Numbered from the stretch's first letter, positions 18,431 through 29,009 are shown. The stretch is DNA of 64,000 nucleotides from CAVONV01 sp963697355 (GCA_963697355.1 CAVONV010000035.1:62001-126000); one strand, 5' to 3'. Notes: generated by a model not told the origin, from the sequence alone. Numbers and translations are program-made.

Positions 18431-19826
18431 TTACTGTTCGACGAACTTGTGTATTGTCGATCGATACATTAAACGGACGGTCGTCGATGGCTCACCAACT
18501 CGGTTGATTCTAAGCGTTGTGCCTTCTCCGCTGCTTTCGTCTAGCTCAGCGGCAAAATCAACATCGGCGGCCGACAACATGTTTGGGTCGTTCGTTGCCG
18601 TCACCACGAGTATATCGAGGGCGTCCGAAAGCGACTTCAGCTCGGAAGCCTTTACTCGAGGCGAGTCCTCTGGATTCAACCTTTCCAAATGGTCAATGAC
18701 GATGACCCCGGTCGAGTCTTCGCTGGACCCGACCAACTGTCGTCCTAACTCCTGGAGGAGATCGAAACTAGTAATCGAGGTCCCTTCGATGACGAACACA
18801 CGCTTCAACCAACTAGCCGCCTTACGCCCATTTTGTTCCACGGCCTGCCAGTCTTGCGAGTCCTTCTTGAGCCGACCTCTTTCAATGTCTTTTGCGGGAA
18901 CGCCCGATAGGCGGGCCAGTGTCATTACCCTGAGAACTGCCTTCGATGTATCGAAGGAGACAAAAAGGCATGGCACCTTCGATTTGATCGCAATTTGATC
19001 CGTCAGCTGTTTCAAAAACCCGGTGCATCTCTCATTGTTTTCATCAAGCACAACCATGAGACCGGCGGAAAGCCCTCCCAGCTCTTCGTCGATACCGACA
19101 AAGCCCGTCTCGAAGCTCTTGCCCTGCTGTGCAGCGAGATCGTCGAGATAGTTGGCCCAGTCATCACCTTCGGAAGACAAGACCGGCGCTTTCGGCCTTT
19201 TCGGGGCCACCTTGACCGGCGGACTGACAGGAGGATTCTGTTTTGCCGACGACCTTGCGGACCTCGGTTTTGGACCGAACCTGAGTGACGTTGCTGTTAG
19301 TCATTGAGGAAGGGATACCAGCAATGGTCGTGCTCGCAGACGGACTCGCATTCTTGGAATCTGCTTTCCTCTCGGCGGGAACTGCGACCTGGGGAGAGCT
19401 CGATGGGGTTCTTTTCTCGTCAATGGTGTTCGTATCCCTGAAACCCGGCGCACCACGAGAGCGTTCCTTCAGGCGATTGATCCACTTGTTCAACTCCTCC
19501 AATTCCGGAAGCTCGCCACGGAAGAAATCCTCTACAAACAAATTTTCGGGAACGTCGACGGACTTGTTACGGAAGTCTTCCTCCAAATTGGTGTAGACCA
19601 CATAATCCCCTCGACGGTGCATTTCTATGATGGAAGCAAACAGAGCTTTGTTGATTGGAAAGTAGAAGTCATCTTCAGATAGCGTGTCGATGATCTTGTA
19701 CTTGAGCTCGGACCCGGTTGCATTCACCGTCAGACAGAGCGTGCGAAGCACCGAGGTCTCGAGGACTAGCAGTTCTCCGTAGTCGTCCATACCCATTGGG
19801 GCGGATTGCTCCGATGTCGCAGACAT
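18431..19826 (-). CDS. DnaB-like protein with eroded P-loop, one frameshift
   Basis: The first 220 codons (19826 leftward) encode a DnaB N-terminal-like helical domain (ELKYKIIDTLSEDDFYFPIN, ASIIEMHRRGDYVV) and a Ser/Thr-rich linker. Near 19240 the frame shifts by one base at an AAAA run. The next frame (KQNPPVSPPVKVAPKRPKAP) then continues into a RecA-fold domain of about 245 residues. Dropping one A fuses both into a ~465-residue protein of DnaB length. GFVGIDEELGGLSAGLMVVL aligns with the DnaB segment before Walker A, but the P-loop GxxxxGKT is replaced by DENNERCTGF. Helicase activity is therefore unlikely. A regulatory or structural paralogue is my inference. Confidence 0.65.
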
Positions 19827-20059
19827 CCTTGCCTCCTGTTTCTACACCACTTAAACTGTTGTCGGATTTAACCTTATGCTAACTATGCTACCAGGCACGG
19901 TGCAAAGGTGCAACCGTCAATTCAATGCTTCGGCTCTTCTCCTGGCATCAATTTAGGGTGATGATGTTTGGGAAGAGGATCGCCGGTTTACTTGCTCTGT
20001 ACGGAACCAGCCCACCAAAACGTTGCCGTCTCCGGCTAGCTTCTGCCTAGGAATCTGGT

Positions 20060-20075
20060 GTATACTTTAGTATAC
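20060..20075. promoter_or_regulatory. Perfect palindrome GTATAC-TTTA-GTATAC upstream of the TPR gene
   Basis: Two GTATAC half-sites flank TTTA, 28 bp before the start of the TPR membrane protein. It overlaps TATACT-like -10 hexamers, so it could be a promoter with an overlapping operator. It lies in the 277-bp divergent space between the DnaB-like and TPR genes, where no other gene was found. Confidence 0.4.
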
Positions 20076-20103
20076 GTAAATCCAGTAAACACAACTGATA
20101 GCG

Positions 20104-22612
20104 ATGCAATTCGGCCACGACAATGAGCTGATCGTCGGCAATCGAACCTATAAGGTAACGACCGACCTGCGAGCGGGAGACGTTCCGTTCATCGAGACTT
20201 TGGTCAAAAGCGACGAAGAGACCTTGTTCCGTGAAACCACGGAAATTCGTGATTTGAGGCCACTTTCCGAGTACCGCCAAGAGGTTCTTCGACGTATAGA
20301 GTCTCAGCATCAAAAGGTTTCCGAGCAAATCAAGAACGGTGATTTCATTGATTCAGAGAACGTAAGCGGAGATATGACGTCCATCGACGACAGATTGTCA
20401 CACGTCGTTTCTTGCTTGGCCTCCGGGGACCTGGAGTCCGCGGAAACCGAGCTCCGACAACTGCTTTCAGACGATACCCAACTCGCTGAAGCGCGAGAGC
20501 TCTATGATGTGGCGGAGCGGCTGCGCTCCGGTACGCAAGCCACGAGTAGCCTCGTCGATGATTTCAAGTCGGCCGCTGAAGCTTTTGCCGCCGGCAAACG
20601 CGGACGCGCCATCGAGCTGTGGAAAGGCTGTTTCGCAAGCGATCCGTCGAAACGTAGCGTCCAGCTCGTGGTGCTCCTGTCCTCAACACAGTCGGTCGAG
20701 CGACGAAAGGCATGGACACAGGAAATACTGGCGTTGGGAAGCCGGCTCTTGGCGCAGGGGCAAACGGCAGAGGCCTATGCCTTATTGCTCGTAGCCCAGT
20801 CGGCCGAGCAGCAGCCTGCTTCCAAACCCAGGACACCTGCCGCCCCGCCACCGGAGGCCGTCTCGGAGAGCTCGACTGAGGATCGAATACCCGACGCCGG
20901 CGCTCACGAGCTCAATACCGTCGAATTTGATCCCGAAGAGACTTTGTCCACATCTGGAACACCCAGCGTCAGCCCTCCCCTCCCGTCTCCAACGCCCGAG
21001 AGCCCATCGACCGAAAAACAAGCTGCTGCCGACTCCAACGGCGAAGAAACCATGTTCCAGACACCGGGAGAGCAGGAGCGGGAAGCGGCTTTGTTCGATG
21101 CACGCCAAGCCGTGGGTGGCAACGAGCCTCAAGCGGACAAGAATCAAGCGCCGACGAACGCCACCAGCAAGAACCGTCCGTTGAATCAACCTTCGGGGCG
21201 ATCGCGTATGGCCTTGTGGATAGCTGCGGGAGCCGCCGCGATCATCGTCGTGATTGCGCTGGCTCTATGGTTGTTCCAGAGTGAGACGCTGCCCGTTGAA
21301 GAGCTCGATTCGGCCGGCAGTTTGCTGAATACGGGGCAGTACACAGAGGCGGTCGCCGCCTATTCAGCCATTCTCGCATCATACGGTGATGTCGCACCTG
21401 CTTATCTTGGAAGGGGCCGCGCTCAGATCGCGAACGGAAATTTCGATGAAGGACTGTCGGATCTGGCCCGGACGGTAGAGCTTGATCCAGATGCGCCGGA
21501 AGTTACAGAGGAGCTCGCGGACGTCCTCTACACTCAAGGTCGCTTCGAGGAGGCCACCCGCTACTACCGGCAGGTGGTCGAAGCCGGCGACGTCGGCGCC
21601 GAGCCGCTTTATCGACTCGGCATGAGCTTGGTGCAAACCGATCAAGTTGATGAGGCTCTACCGTACCTCAAGTCGGCCGTCGCCAAGAATCCGGCTCAAA
21701 GGGAAGCCCGACTGTTGTATGGAACCCTACTGAATACGAGAAGGCGCTACGCCGAAGCCGAGCAGGTTCTTCGCTCCCTCGAAGCAGGAGGCGACGGGTA
21801 CCTGGAGCTGGGTATCGCGCTCCTTGAACAAGGAAAGCTCGAGGAGGCCGAGGAGGTCATACGATCGCTCTTGAACCAAGCACCGGGCGATGAACGTCCC
21901 CTAACACTACTCGGAGAGATCTGACGTAGAAAGAAGACAGTTCGAAGCCGCTCGTCGTGAGCTCATTCGCGCACTTCGGATCAATCCTCAAGAACCCCGC
22001 GCTCAGATAGCGCTCGGCAGGACCTGGCTAGCGATTGGAAAACAGAGGCAAGATGAGAGCGCTCTCTCCAAGGCACGTCAAATCCTTACCAGTGCTCAAG
22101 GAGTCCACGAGGGAGAGCTTCTGCTCACGCTCGGAGAGGTTAGCCTTGCCGAAGGCGATACCGAGACGGCGCTCAAACTCATGGAAGAATCTCTATCCAA
22201 AGATGCAGATCCACTGGCCACAAGACTCGCACTCGCGGAAGCAAGATATATTGCCAAGGATCTTCCCGGTTCAGCTCGAGAGCTACAACAGGCGGAAGGA
22301 CTCACGCGATCCGATCCCGCGATTTCGTTGTCGCTGGGCTTGCTCTACAGCCAACTCAAGGACGAGCGGAGAGCCTCGGAAGAATACTTGAAGACGATTC
22401 AGGGGATTGGCATGACGACGCCTGTGGACGAGGGTAATGGCCCTGTGGTCCTTCCCTACCCTCACATCCCCGTCCCTCCCCGCTTCAACATCAATCAGGC
22501 CATCCGTAGCGCGTACCGCCAGGTATTGTCCGAGTCGGAGGAAGACCCCACTGCCGCCGCACTCAAAGAGTTGGCGGATTCCACTTCATTCGTCATCTCG
22601 GGGAACAAATAA
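20104..22612 (+). CDS. Membrane TPR protein, one frameshift
   Basis: The first frame gives 606 residues and stops at TGA 21922-21924. The next frame resumes without loss (DVERRQFEAARRELIRALRI) and ends at 22612, giving about 836 residues in all. The N-terminus (about 1-250) is helical and carries FRETTEIRDLRPLSEYRQEV. A disordered Pro/Ser/Glu-rich region follows. One membrane segment is at about 370-392 (MALWIAAGAAAIIVVIALAL). The rest is a row of TPR-like repeats (AVAAYSAILASYGDVAPAYL and so on). TPR proteins mediate complex assembly. No good ribosome binding site precedes the ATG. Confidence 0.75.
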
Positions 22613-22688
22613 ACCACACCACCTTTGGGGCGGTGGCTTCAAAAACTGCAAAGCGAGGTACTTTGTCCGCTATTCGTTGACACGAAGG

Positions 22689-22958
22689 CTACGGCGAGAC
22701 CTCGCGGCTCGATTCGACGACGGCGGGCTCGGCGACGTGACTGCCCAGTTCGTCCTCCAGTAGCTGAACCTCCCCACCGCTGAGACGGAATCGCGTTCCC
22801 TTTTTCAACTGTAAACAGTTCGTAGCCTGGGGACCACGCCGGCCGTGGCGGAAAAGTTTGTCCCACAGAAGAACATACCAGCAAGCGACTGCATCACGCA
22901 CTCTTCGTAGTAGCTTCGGCTTCTTCTCCTCGGCCACATCCGAGCTTCCCGAGTTCAT
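22689..22958 (-). CDS. Small hypothetical protein, about 89 aa
   Basis: A short basic then acidic protein (EKKPKLLRRVRDAVACWYVL, GTRFRLSGGEVQLLEDEL) immediately downstream of lpxA on the same strand, with a 62-bp gap. No ribosome binding site stands out and no family is recognised. It could be a real last gene of the lpxA operon or a chance frame. Confidence 0.4.
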   Translation of the reverse strand: MNSGSSDVAEEKKPKLLRRVRDAVACWYVLLWDKLFRHGRRGPQATNCLQLKKGTRFRLSGGEVQLLEDELGSHVAEPAVVESSREVSP

Positions 22959-23020
22959 GCTCACATGCTATCGCTCACCTATCCGCGGACCTGTTAGGAA
23001 AGCTATAAAAGCGGACTTTT

Positions 23021-23818
23021 TCAACCAAAAGTCTTCGGCGACATTCTCGGGCGGCTGCGGCAAATCCCACGCTCTGAGGAACGTATGAACTCGACGAGGT
23101 GTTGCGTTGTTGGAGTCCCGAGGGAATCAATGCGCTCCAGCGCATCTTTGAGGAGTAGTTTGGAACGGTACAAGAGCTGAAAGGCCTTTTTGAGAGCTCC
23201 GATTTCATCCTTTCCGTACCCAGCCCTCTTCAGTCCCACTAGATTCAACCCAATCGCACGCACCGGGAATCCATCCGCCATGAAATAGGGTGGCACATCC
23301 AGGTTGACCTTCGATCCACCCCCAATCATCGAAAGCTCTCCAATATGAGAGAACTGGTGGATAACGACCCCTCCAGATATGAAGGCACGAGACTCGATGT
23401 GGATGTGTCCGGCGAGAGCGGCGTAGCTGGCGATGACGACGCCATCGCCAAGCTGACAGTCATGAGCGACGTGTCCATAAGCCATGAGAAGACAATTTCG
23501 ACCCACTCGTGTCACGCCGCCGTCGTAGGCACTCCGATGAATGGTTGCGAACTCCCGAATGACACTCTCGTCACCGACCTCAGCGAAGCTTTCAGCGCCT
23601 TCGAACTTCAGGTCTTGCGGTTCTCCACCCAGAACCGCTCCCTCACACACCGTTACCTGACGGCCCAGCAACAGCCCCCGTTTGAGAACAGCGTTGGCAC
23701 CGATACGACAACCGTTACCAATGACGACGCCTCGCTCCACCACAACGTTGGGACCGATAGTTACCTCAGTCCCAATCTCGCTCTCCGAGCTCACAAAGGC
23801 TCTGGGATCAATCGACAT
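23021..23818 (-). CDS. lpxA: Acyl-[ACP]-UDP-N-acetylglucosamine O-acyltransferase
   Basis: 265 residues from the ATG at 23818. Hexapeptide repeats form the left-handed beta-helix (IGTEVTIGPNVVVERGVVIG, IGANAVLKRGLLLGRQVTVC). VIREFATIHRSAYDGGVTRV and the region with MAYGHVAHDCQLGDGVVIAS hold the catalytic His. HQFSHIGELSMIGGGSKVNL and a helical C-terminus complete the LpxA pattern. It catalyses the first step of lipid A synthesis, so the host makes LPS and has an outer membrane. Here lpxA sits beside fabI rather than in the classic lpxD-fabZ-lpxA order. Confidence 0.93.
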   Translation of the reverse strand: MSIDPRAFVSSESEIGTEVTIGPNVVVERGVVIGNGCRIGANAVLKRGLLLGRQVTVCEGAVLGGEPQDLKFEGAESFAEVGDESVIREFATIHRSAYDGGVTRVGRNCLLMAYGHVAHDCQLGDGVVIASYAALAGHIHIESRAFISGGVVIHQFSHIGELSMIGGGSKVNLDVPPYFMADGFPVRAIGLNLVGLKRAGYGKDEIGALKKAFQLLYRSKLLLKDALERIDSLGTPTTQHLVEFIRSSERGICRSRPRMSPKTFG

Positions 23819-23870
23819 GGGCTTCGCCCGCAAGACTCGAAATACACCAAGGACGTTCTAGTGGTCTCCA

Positions 23871-25106
23871 TCAATCAAGGTGCTTCTTGACGATGGCTAG
23901 AATTTCTGAATCTTCGAGGAGACGATTCGAGTCCTTGGCTGCTTGGAAGATAGCTTGAGCCAACTCCTCTTTCACCGGATATCCCCGGGAGCTCAGCCAG
24001 TAATGAACATTGGATAATCCACTCATGGGTCCCACTTCGATTCTCTGCTCGAGTCCGAACATTGCGGCTGGAACGCCGGAGTACACACGGTCTACTAGCC
24101 AGACGTCCTTCTTCTTGAACGCCTTGATCACAGCGGCGGCATGAACACCGGTACCCGTGCGAAAGGCATCGGCGCCCACGACCGGGTACCCCACGGGGAT
24201 CGGCACACCCACAGCCTCGGAAACGGTCAAACAGTAGTCTCTCAGCTTGGTCAGATCGTTGTCGATCACTCCCATGAGCTTGAGATTCACAAGCAGGATG
24301 TCCATGGGGGTGTTGCCACAACGCTCACCAATTCCGAGTGCGCAAGCATGAACGCGATCGACTCCCGCTTCAATGGCCGCCAGTGTGTTAGGGATATCCA
24401 GACCGCGGTCGCGATGTCCATGCCAATCGATCTTGACATCTTCGCCCGTATCGGCCACGAGCTCTTTCGCGTACTTCACCAGGTTGCGGACACCGTCGGG
24501 CGTAGCATGTCCGACCGTGTCGCAGAGACAGATCCTCCTAGCGCCGCACTCGATGGCCGTGGTGTACAACCGCTTCACCGCCTCCGGCGTGGCGCGAGTC
24601 GTGTCTTCCGTCACGTACATATTGGGCAGGCCGTTTTCAACCACCAACCTCACTGCCTTTTCCGTGTTCTTCAAAAGGGTTTCGAGAGACCAGTCTTCCG
24701 CATATTGCCGGATGGGACTCGACCCGATGAACGTCGAGCATTCGATTGGAATACCGGCCCTCTGCGAAATCTCTATGACAGGTTGGATATCGACCGCGAG
24801 GGTTCGGGCCGCGCAATTGGGCGCAATGTCGAGCTTCTGATCGACGATCTCCTTCGCCAGTCGGTAGACCTGTTCCTGAACCTGGACTCCCGCTCCCGGC
24901 AAACCGATGTCGGCCGAATGGATACCCAGATCGTGCATGAGATGAAGGATCTCTATCTTCTTTTCGATCGATGGAGACAAAACGGACGGGCTTTGGAGAC
25001 CGTCTCGAAGCGTCTCGTCGTCGAACTCGATAGGTTTACGCTCCGGCTCTACCTTTCCTCCCCCGGTGTTCCAGTCATAGATCAAATCATTCTTGTTCGT
25101 TGCCAT
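23871..25106 (-). CDS. LeuA-like (2-isopropylmalate/homocitrate synthase family) condensing enzyme
   Basis: 411 residues from the ATG at 25106, which has GGAGGAG 7 nt upstream; an alternative ATG at 25127 overlaps the previous stop. The HMGL-like TIM barrel is complete: EFDDETLRDGLQSPSV with the first metal Asp, then RRICLCDTVGHATPDGVRNL, then DWHGHRDRGLDIPNTLAAIE with the metal-binding His pair. The C-terminal allosteric LeuA dimer domain is absent. It condenses acetyl-CoA with a 2-oxoacid, but sequence alone does not say which; homocitrate, isopropylmalate, citramalate or Re-citrate synthesis are all possible. The neighbours give no leucine pathway context. Confidence 0.8.
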   Translation of the reverse strand: MATNKNDLIYDWNTGGGKVEPERKPIEFDDETLRDGLQSPSVLSPSIEKKIEILHLMHDLGIHSADIGLPGAGVQVQEQVYRLAKEIVDQKLDIAPNCAARTLAVDIQPVIEISQRAGIPIECSTFIGSSPIRQYAEDWSLETLLKNTEKAVRLVVENGLPNMYVTEDTTRATPEAVKRLYTTAIECGARRICLCDTVGHATPDGVRNLVKYAKELVADTGEDVKIDWHGHRDRGLDIPNTLAAIEAGVDRVHACALGIGERCGNTPMDILLVNLKLMGVIDNDLTKLRDYCLTVSEAVGVPIPVGYPVVGADAFRTGTGVHAAAVIKAFKKKDVWLVDRVYSGVPAAMFGLEQRIEVGPMSGLSNVHYWLSSRGYPVKEELAQAIFQAAKDSNRLLEDSEILAIVKKHLD

Positions 25107-25123
25107 CGACTGTTCTCCTCCAT

Positions 25124-26311
25124 TCATTCTACCCGACCCAGCTGAATTGGTTCAGTATCGAGCTTCATCGTGCCCTTGATCTGCTCTGTTTCCAACGGCT
25201 CACTTTCACCTCGAAAAGCTTCCTCCGCTTCCCGAATCAACGCCTCCGATTCACTTTCGTATCGCGGCGAAAAATGAAAACACTCCATTCGACTCACGCG
25301 TGACCGACGTGCCAACCATCCTGCTTGCCGAGCTGTCAAATGATGGGTGTCCCGTGCCCGTTCGCGATCCCTTTCGAGAAAAGGCGCGCCGCAAAAGAAC
25401 AGGTCTGCTTCTTCCGCCAGTTTGACGATGCCTTCGACGTTCCTTCGACTGAAAGCGACATCGGTAACGTAAACGATTTTCTGTCCGTGGCAAACCGAAA
25501 CGACCGAACGGAGGTCTCCCAAAGGTCGACTCCCGTGGCCCGGAATATCGACGAGCGCCTCGTCATCTTTTCCGATCCTAACCATTTCCTTGAAACTTCG
25601 CAGCCACTCGCCGACCGGAAACCCCAGTCTCTCCAATGCCTCGCGATGAATATTCACATGAAGCCGCTCGGCAATCGAATAGGCCGCACAAGGGATACGG
25701 TGATCGAGAAGGACCGCTTCTGCCGTAAACAGGTTATCGTTGAGAATCGGGTGAGGTAAGGTATCGACTCGAGTCTCTTCCAGGTAGCGGGGTTCGAAGC
25801 CCTCGTCGGCTCGGAGCTCGACCTTTCGAAGCCCGGTCTCGTGAATCTCGACCACCGATATGACGAACGGATAGCTTTCAACGAGGTTCCAGGTGTATCC
25901 CGACAATTTTCCAGCGACTCGGTCAATGATGTCGGGAGGACCAAAGATTCTGAGGGGCCGCTCGCGGGCCAATCGTAGTCTCAGTAGATGATCGAACCCA
26001 ATGAAATGATCAATGTGAGTGTGAGACACAAAGACATCGGACACCTTGAGCAGCTTGCGAGTAGGGAGTTCGTAATTGGCACCCAAGTCAAAAAGTAAAC
26101 CCCTCTTTTCCCAGGGAATGTCTACGTAGACGCAAGGATCCTCGAAGGGATCGTTGACCAAGCTTGCACGGAAAATCGACTTCACCTCGTCAACCGTCGA
26201 CCTCAAAATCCTTTTTTCACGAAATACCGATGACACCTCCGCCACACTGAGCGGTCTTTCCAAACGATACCTATGTAGAGGTCGGTAGCGAATATAAGCC
26301 TCTCGCTGCAC
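25124..26311 (-). CDS. MBL-fold hydrolase related to ribonuclease Z
   Basis: 395 residues if the GTG at 26311 is used. Family members usually begin close to SIFRASLVNDPFEDPCVYVD, so the GTG at 26185 is also likely. SDVFVSHTHIDHFIGFDHLL is the metal-binding HxHxDH motif. Further ligands are in AVLLDHRIPCAAYSI, IVYVTDVAFSR and the DTHHLTARQAGWLARRS region. The fold resembles RNase Z but the exosite arm looks different, and substrates of this subgroup are not known. It is 17 bp upstream of the LeuA-like gene and probably cotranscribed. Confidence 0.78.
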   Translation of the reverse strand: MQREAYIRYRPLHRYRLERPLSVAEVSSVFREKRILRSTVDEVKSIFRASLVNDPFEDPCVYVDIPWEKRGLLFDLGANYELPTRKLLKVSDVFVSHTHIDHFIGFDHLLRLRLARERPLRIFGPPDIIDRVAGKLSGYTWNLVESYPFVISVVEIHETGLRKVELRADEGFEPRYLEETRVDTLPHPILNDNLFTAEAVLLDHRIPCAAYSIAERLHVNIHREALERLGFPVGEWLRSFKEMVRIGKDDEALVDIPGHGSRPLGDLRSVVSVCHGQKIVYVTDVAFSRRNVEGIVKLAEEADLFFCGAPFLERDRERARDTHHLTARQAGWLARRSRVSRMECFHFSPRYESESEALIREAEEAFRGESEPLETEQIKGTMKLDTEPIQLGRVE

Positions 26312-26492
26312 TTCGTCAAACTCATTCGCTGCGGCTCACCGCCACGAGAATCCAGACCTCCGAAAAAAAGGGGACCTGATTTTGAATCTTCTTTTGGCCT
26401 GATTGATTGTCGGATCAGAGTTGGAACTCGAGTACCCGAGAACCCGAGCACACAAGGAGGAAGTCTCTTTCTTGAGTTCTTGAATCTCCGCT

Positions 26493-27269
26493 CTACAGAG
26501 CGGCCATCCCCATAATGTGAAATCCGTTGTCTACATACAGGATCTCACCCGTGATGCCGCGCGATAGGTGGGAAGTGAGGAAAACAGCCGCATCACCGAC
26601 TTCGGCCTGCTCGGTGTTCTTTCTCAGAGGAGCGTGAGTGCGGTGGTACTCCAGCATCTTGGAGATTCCATGCACTCCAGATGAAGCCAGAGTCTTGACG
26701 GGGCCGGCAGAAATAGCATTCACTCGAATGCCCTTGGGTCCCAAGTCAGCAGCCAGGTAACGAACCGACATCTCGAGAGCTGCCTTGGCAACACCCATGA
26801 CGTTGTAGTGTGGGATCACCCGAGCACCCCCAAGGTAGGACAACGTCACGATACTTCCACCCTCACCCTCGAACAACGGGACACAACGTTTGGACAACGC
26901 GGTCAGGGAGTACGAGGAAATATCCTGCGCGATCTTGTATCCATCACGAGAGGTGTCAACGAAATTCCCAACCAGTTCCTCCCGGAGCGCAAAAGCCACC
27001 GCATGAACCATGAAATCGAGCTTGCCAAATTCCTTCTCGAGCGACTTGGATAGTGCATCCATTTCCTCATCACGCGTGACGTCACAGGGCAAAATGAGCG
27101 GGTCTCGGAGGTCTTTGGCCAGCTCCCGGACATTTCTCTCCAATCGCTCTCCTTGATAGGTCACGGCGAGTCGCGCGCCCTCTCTCGCCAGCGACTGGGC
27201 GATACCCCACGCCAAGGATCGACGATTTGCAATTCCTACAATCAAACCAAGTTTGCCCTCGAGGAGCAT
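26493..27269 (-). CDS. fabI: Enoyl-[acyl-carrier-protein] reductase (NADH)
   Basis: 258 residues. GKLGLIVGIANRRSLAWGIA is the FabI-type nucleotide-binding loop. HYNVMGVAKAALEMSVRYLA holds the catalytic Tyr-x6-Lys, followed by GIRVNAISAGPVKTLASSGV. It reduces enoyl-ACP in the last step of each fatty acid elongation cycle. Downstream lie a repeat-rich 180-bp space and the MBL gene; upstream is the amidase. Confidence 0.95.
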   Translation of the reverse strand: MLLEGKLGLIVGIANRRSLAWGIAQSLAREGARLAVTYQGERLERNVRELAKDLRDPLILPCDVTRDEEMDALSKSLEKEFGKLDFMVHAVAFALREELVGNFVDTSRDGYKIAQDISSYSLTALSKRCVPLFEGEGGSIVTLSYLGGARVIPHYNVMGVAKAALEMSVRYLAADLGPKGIRVNAISAGPVKTLASSGVHGISKMLEYHRTHAPLRKNTEQAEVGDAAVFLTSHLSRGITGEILYVDNGFHIMGMAAL

Positions 27270-27340
27270 GCGTAACCTCCCGAACCGGGGAATATATCAC
27301 CCGGAAGGGACGATGAGAAAGCCGCTCTTTCCCCAAATCC

Positions 27341-28754
27341 TCAGATATCAGGTCTTTGGTCTCCCCAGGAGTGCGCATTCTCGTAGGCATGGGCCACTTT
27401 GAGGAGCAGGGACTCTTCGAATGGGCGGGCCGCGATCTGAAGGCTCACAGGGAGCCCGGAGCGCGTATATCCGCAAGGTAGCGATATGGCCGGAAACCCT
27501 ACCGTGTTGAAGGGGCTCGTCAGACGCAACAATCCAGATCGAAGCTCTTCCCCGTTCGACAAAGACGTCTCTCCTATTCGCGGTGCCGGAGACGGAGACG
27601 ATGGACAAACAAGGATGTCAATCGAGTGGAAGGCCTTTCGAAAGACCTCCACGATCCGGCGCCGAGCCCTTTGAGCGGCCAGGTATTCCGTTGCACGAAT
27701 GGCGAGCCCCAGTCGAAGAAGCTCCAGAGTGTTATCGCCGTAGTCGGTGGGTCTTTCACGCAGGTTGGGCTCGTGGTATGACGTCGCCTCAGCAAACGAG
27801 ATGACGTTGCGGCATGCAAACTGGTGACGGACTTCGGGAATGGAGACTTCGACGGGTTCGATTCCCAGTCTCCTTAGGCTTTCCGTGGCCCGCTGGAACG
27901 ATCGCATTGACCTCGGGATCTATGCCCTCGAGAAAAACCTCTCGGGGCAGTCCCATCTTGATCGCAGACGGCAACTCCGCCAGTTGCTCGCTCACCTTCT
28001 CAACTGCCCTGCGACTGGTGGTCGGGTCCCTGGTATCGTAGCCGGCCGTGACTTCATACAAGACGGCCGCGTCCATGACACTCCGTGTCATGGGCCCAAC
28101 GTGGTCGAGTGTCCAAGCCAACGGAGTGACGCCAAAGCGGCTGACTCTTCCGTAGGTCGGCTTGAGGCCTACCGTTCCACACAGAGCCGAAGGTATCCGG
28201 ATGGAACCACCGGTATCGGTTCCAATGGATCCATATCCTATGCCGGCAGCCAAAGCGGCAGCCGAGCCTCCGCTCGATCCACCGGCGATACGCTCTGTGT
28301 CCCACGGATTGTGGACCGGGCCGTAATGAGGATTCACGCTCGAGACTCCGTAGGCGAACTCATGGAGATTCGTTTTTCCGAGGAAAATCGCCCCGGATGC
28401 CCGTAGCTTGGCCACCACCGTAGCATCGCTTGAAGGGATGAAATCAGAGAAGATCTTCGAGCCCGATGTCGTACGGACCCCTCGGGTCCACAAAAGGTCC
28501 TTGAGCGTCAGAGGAACACCATGAAGGCAACCCAAAGAACCGCCGCGTGAAGCAACCTCGTCCGCTTCGATAGCCGAACGGACTGCTTCCTCTTTCGTGA
28601 CCGTTATGAAGGCATTGAGCTTTGGTTCGAGCTCATCGATCCGACTCAATTGAGATTCCACGAGCTCTCGCGCCGAGACCTCCTTCTTTGAAAGAAGACC
28701 CTTTATCTCCTTTAAGGAACAAAACGCCAGTTCATCGAGACTCACGGCTTCCAT
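27341..28754 (-). CDS. Amidase-signature protein (GatA/AtzF-like), one frameshift
   Basis: The N-terminal part from 28754 carries a complete amidase signature: LHGVPLTLKDLLWTRGVRTT with the catalytic Lys, then ERIAGGSSGGSAAALAAGIG with the cis-Ser, then GSIGTDTGGSIRIPSALCGT with the nucleophile Ser. Near 27905 the frame changes by one base. The next frame (RSFQRATESLRRLGIEPVEV and on) continues to 27341 with the expected ending IAARPFEESLLLKVAHAYEN. The whole gives about 470 residues, normal for GatA. It may be the glutaminase subunit of Glu/Asp-tRNA amidotransferase or a metabolic amidase; gatB is not in the window, so the role is open. The preceding small gene overlaps it by 23 bp. Confidence 0.8.
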
Positions 28755-28959
28755 CCTCCAGCGCCAGAATCGGCAATGGCTCCAATTCCGGGTCGATCAA
28801 GGAATCGAGCTCAGCCAACCCCTCCTTTGTCGCGACGAGCCGTTGATGAAGCCGTTCGAGGGCCTCACGTTCCACGGAAACACCGGCGAGCTCCTGAAAA
28901 GCTCGATCCAATCCTTCACGACTGAGCCCTGTTGCGGACTTTCCATTCTTTTCCAACAT
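28732..28959 (-). CDS. Small GatC/AtzG-like partner of the amidase
   Basis: 75 residues from the ATG at 28959, preceded by GAGGAGGG 4 nt upstream; the longer open frame to 29226 crosses a palindromic repeat and is rejected. The helical core GVSVEREALERLHQRLVATK and the tail LAELDSLIDPELEPLPIL resemble GatC/AtzG-like proteins, which wrap amidases with helices and a Pro-rich end. Its 3' end overlaps the amidase start by 23 bp, which implies translational coupling and a shared complex. Assignment is by pattern and context only. Confidence 0.55.
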   Translation of the reverse strand: MLEKNGKSATGLSREGLDRAFQELAGVSVEREALERLHQRLVATKEGLAELDSLIDPELEPLPILALEDGSRESR

Positions 28960-29009
28960 AACGCCCTCCTCAGCTCGTGGTGCAGAAAGATGAATTCTAA
29001 TGCAACTTA

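Noticed and set aside
21921..21925. Programmed +1 frameshift of the RF2 type at ATC TGA C
   Set aside because: The P-site codon does not re-pair after slipping, no Shine-Dalgarno-like stimulator precedes it at the right distance, and many similar breaks elsewhere point to indel errors.
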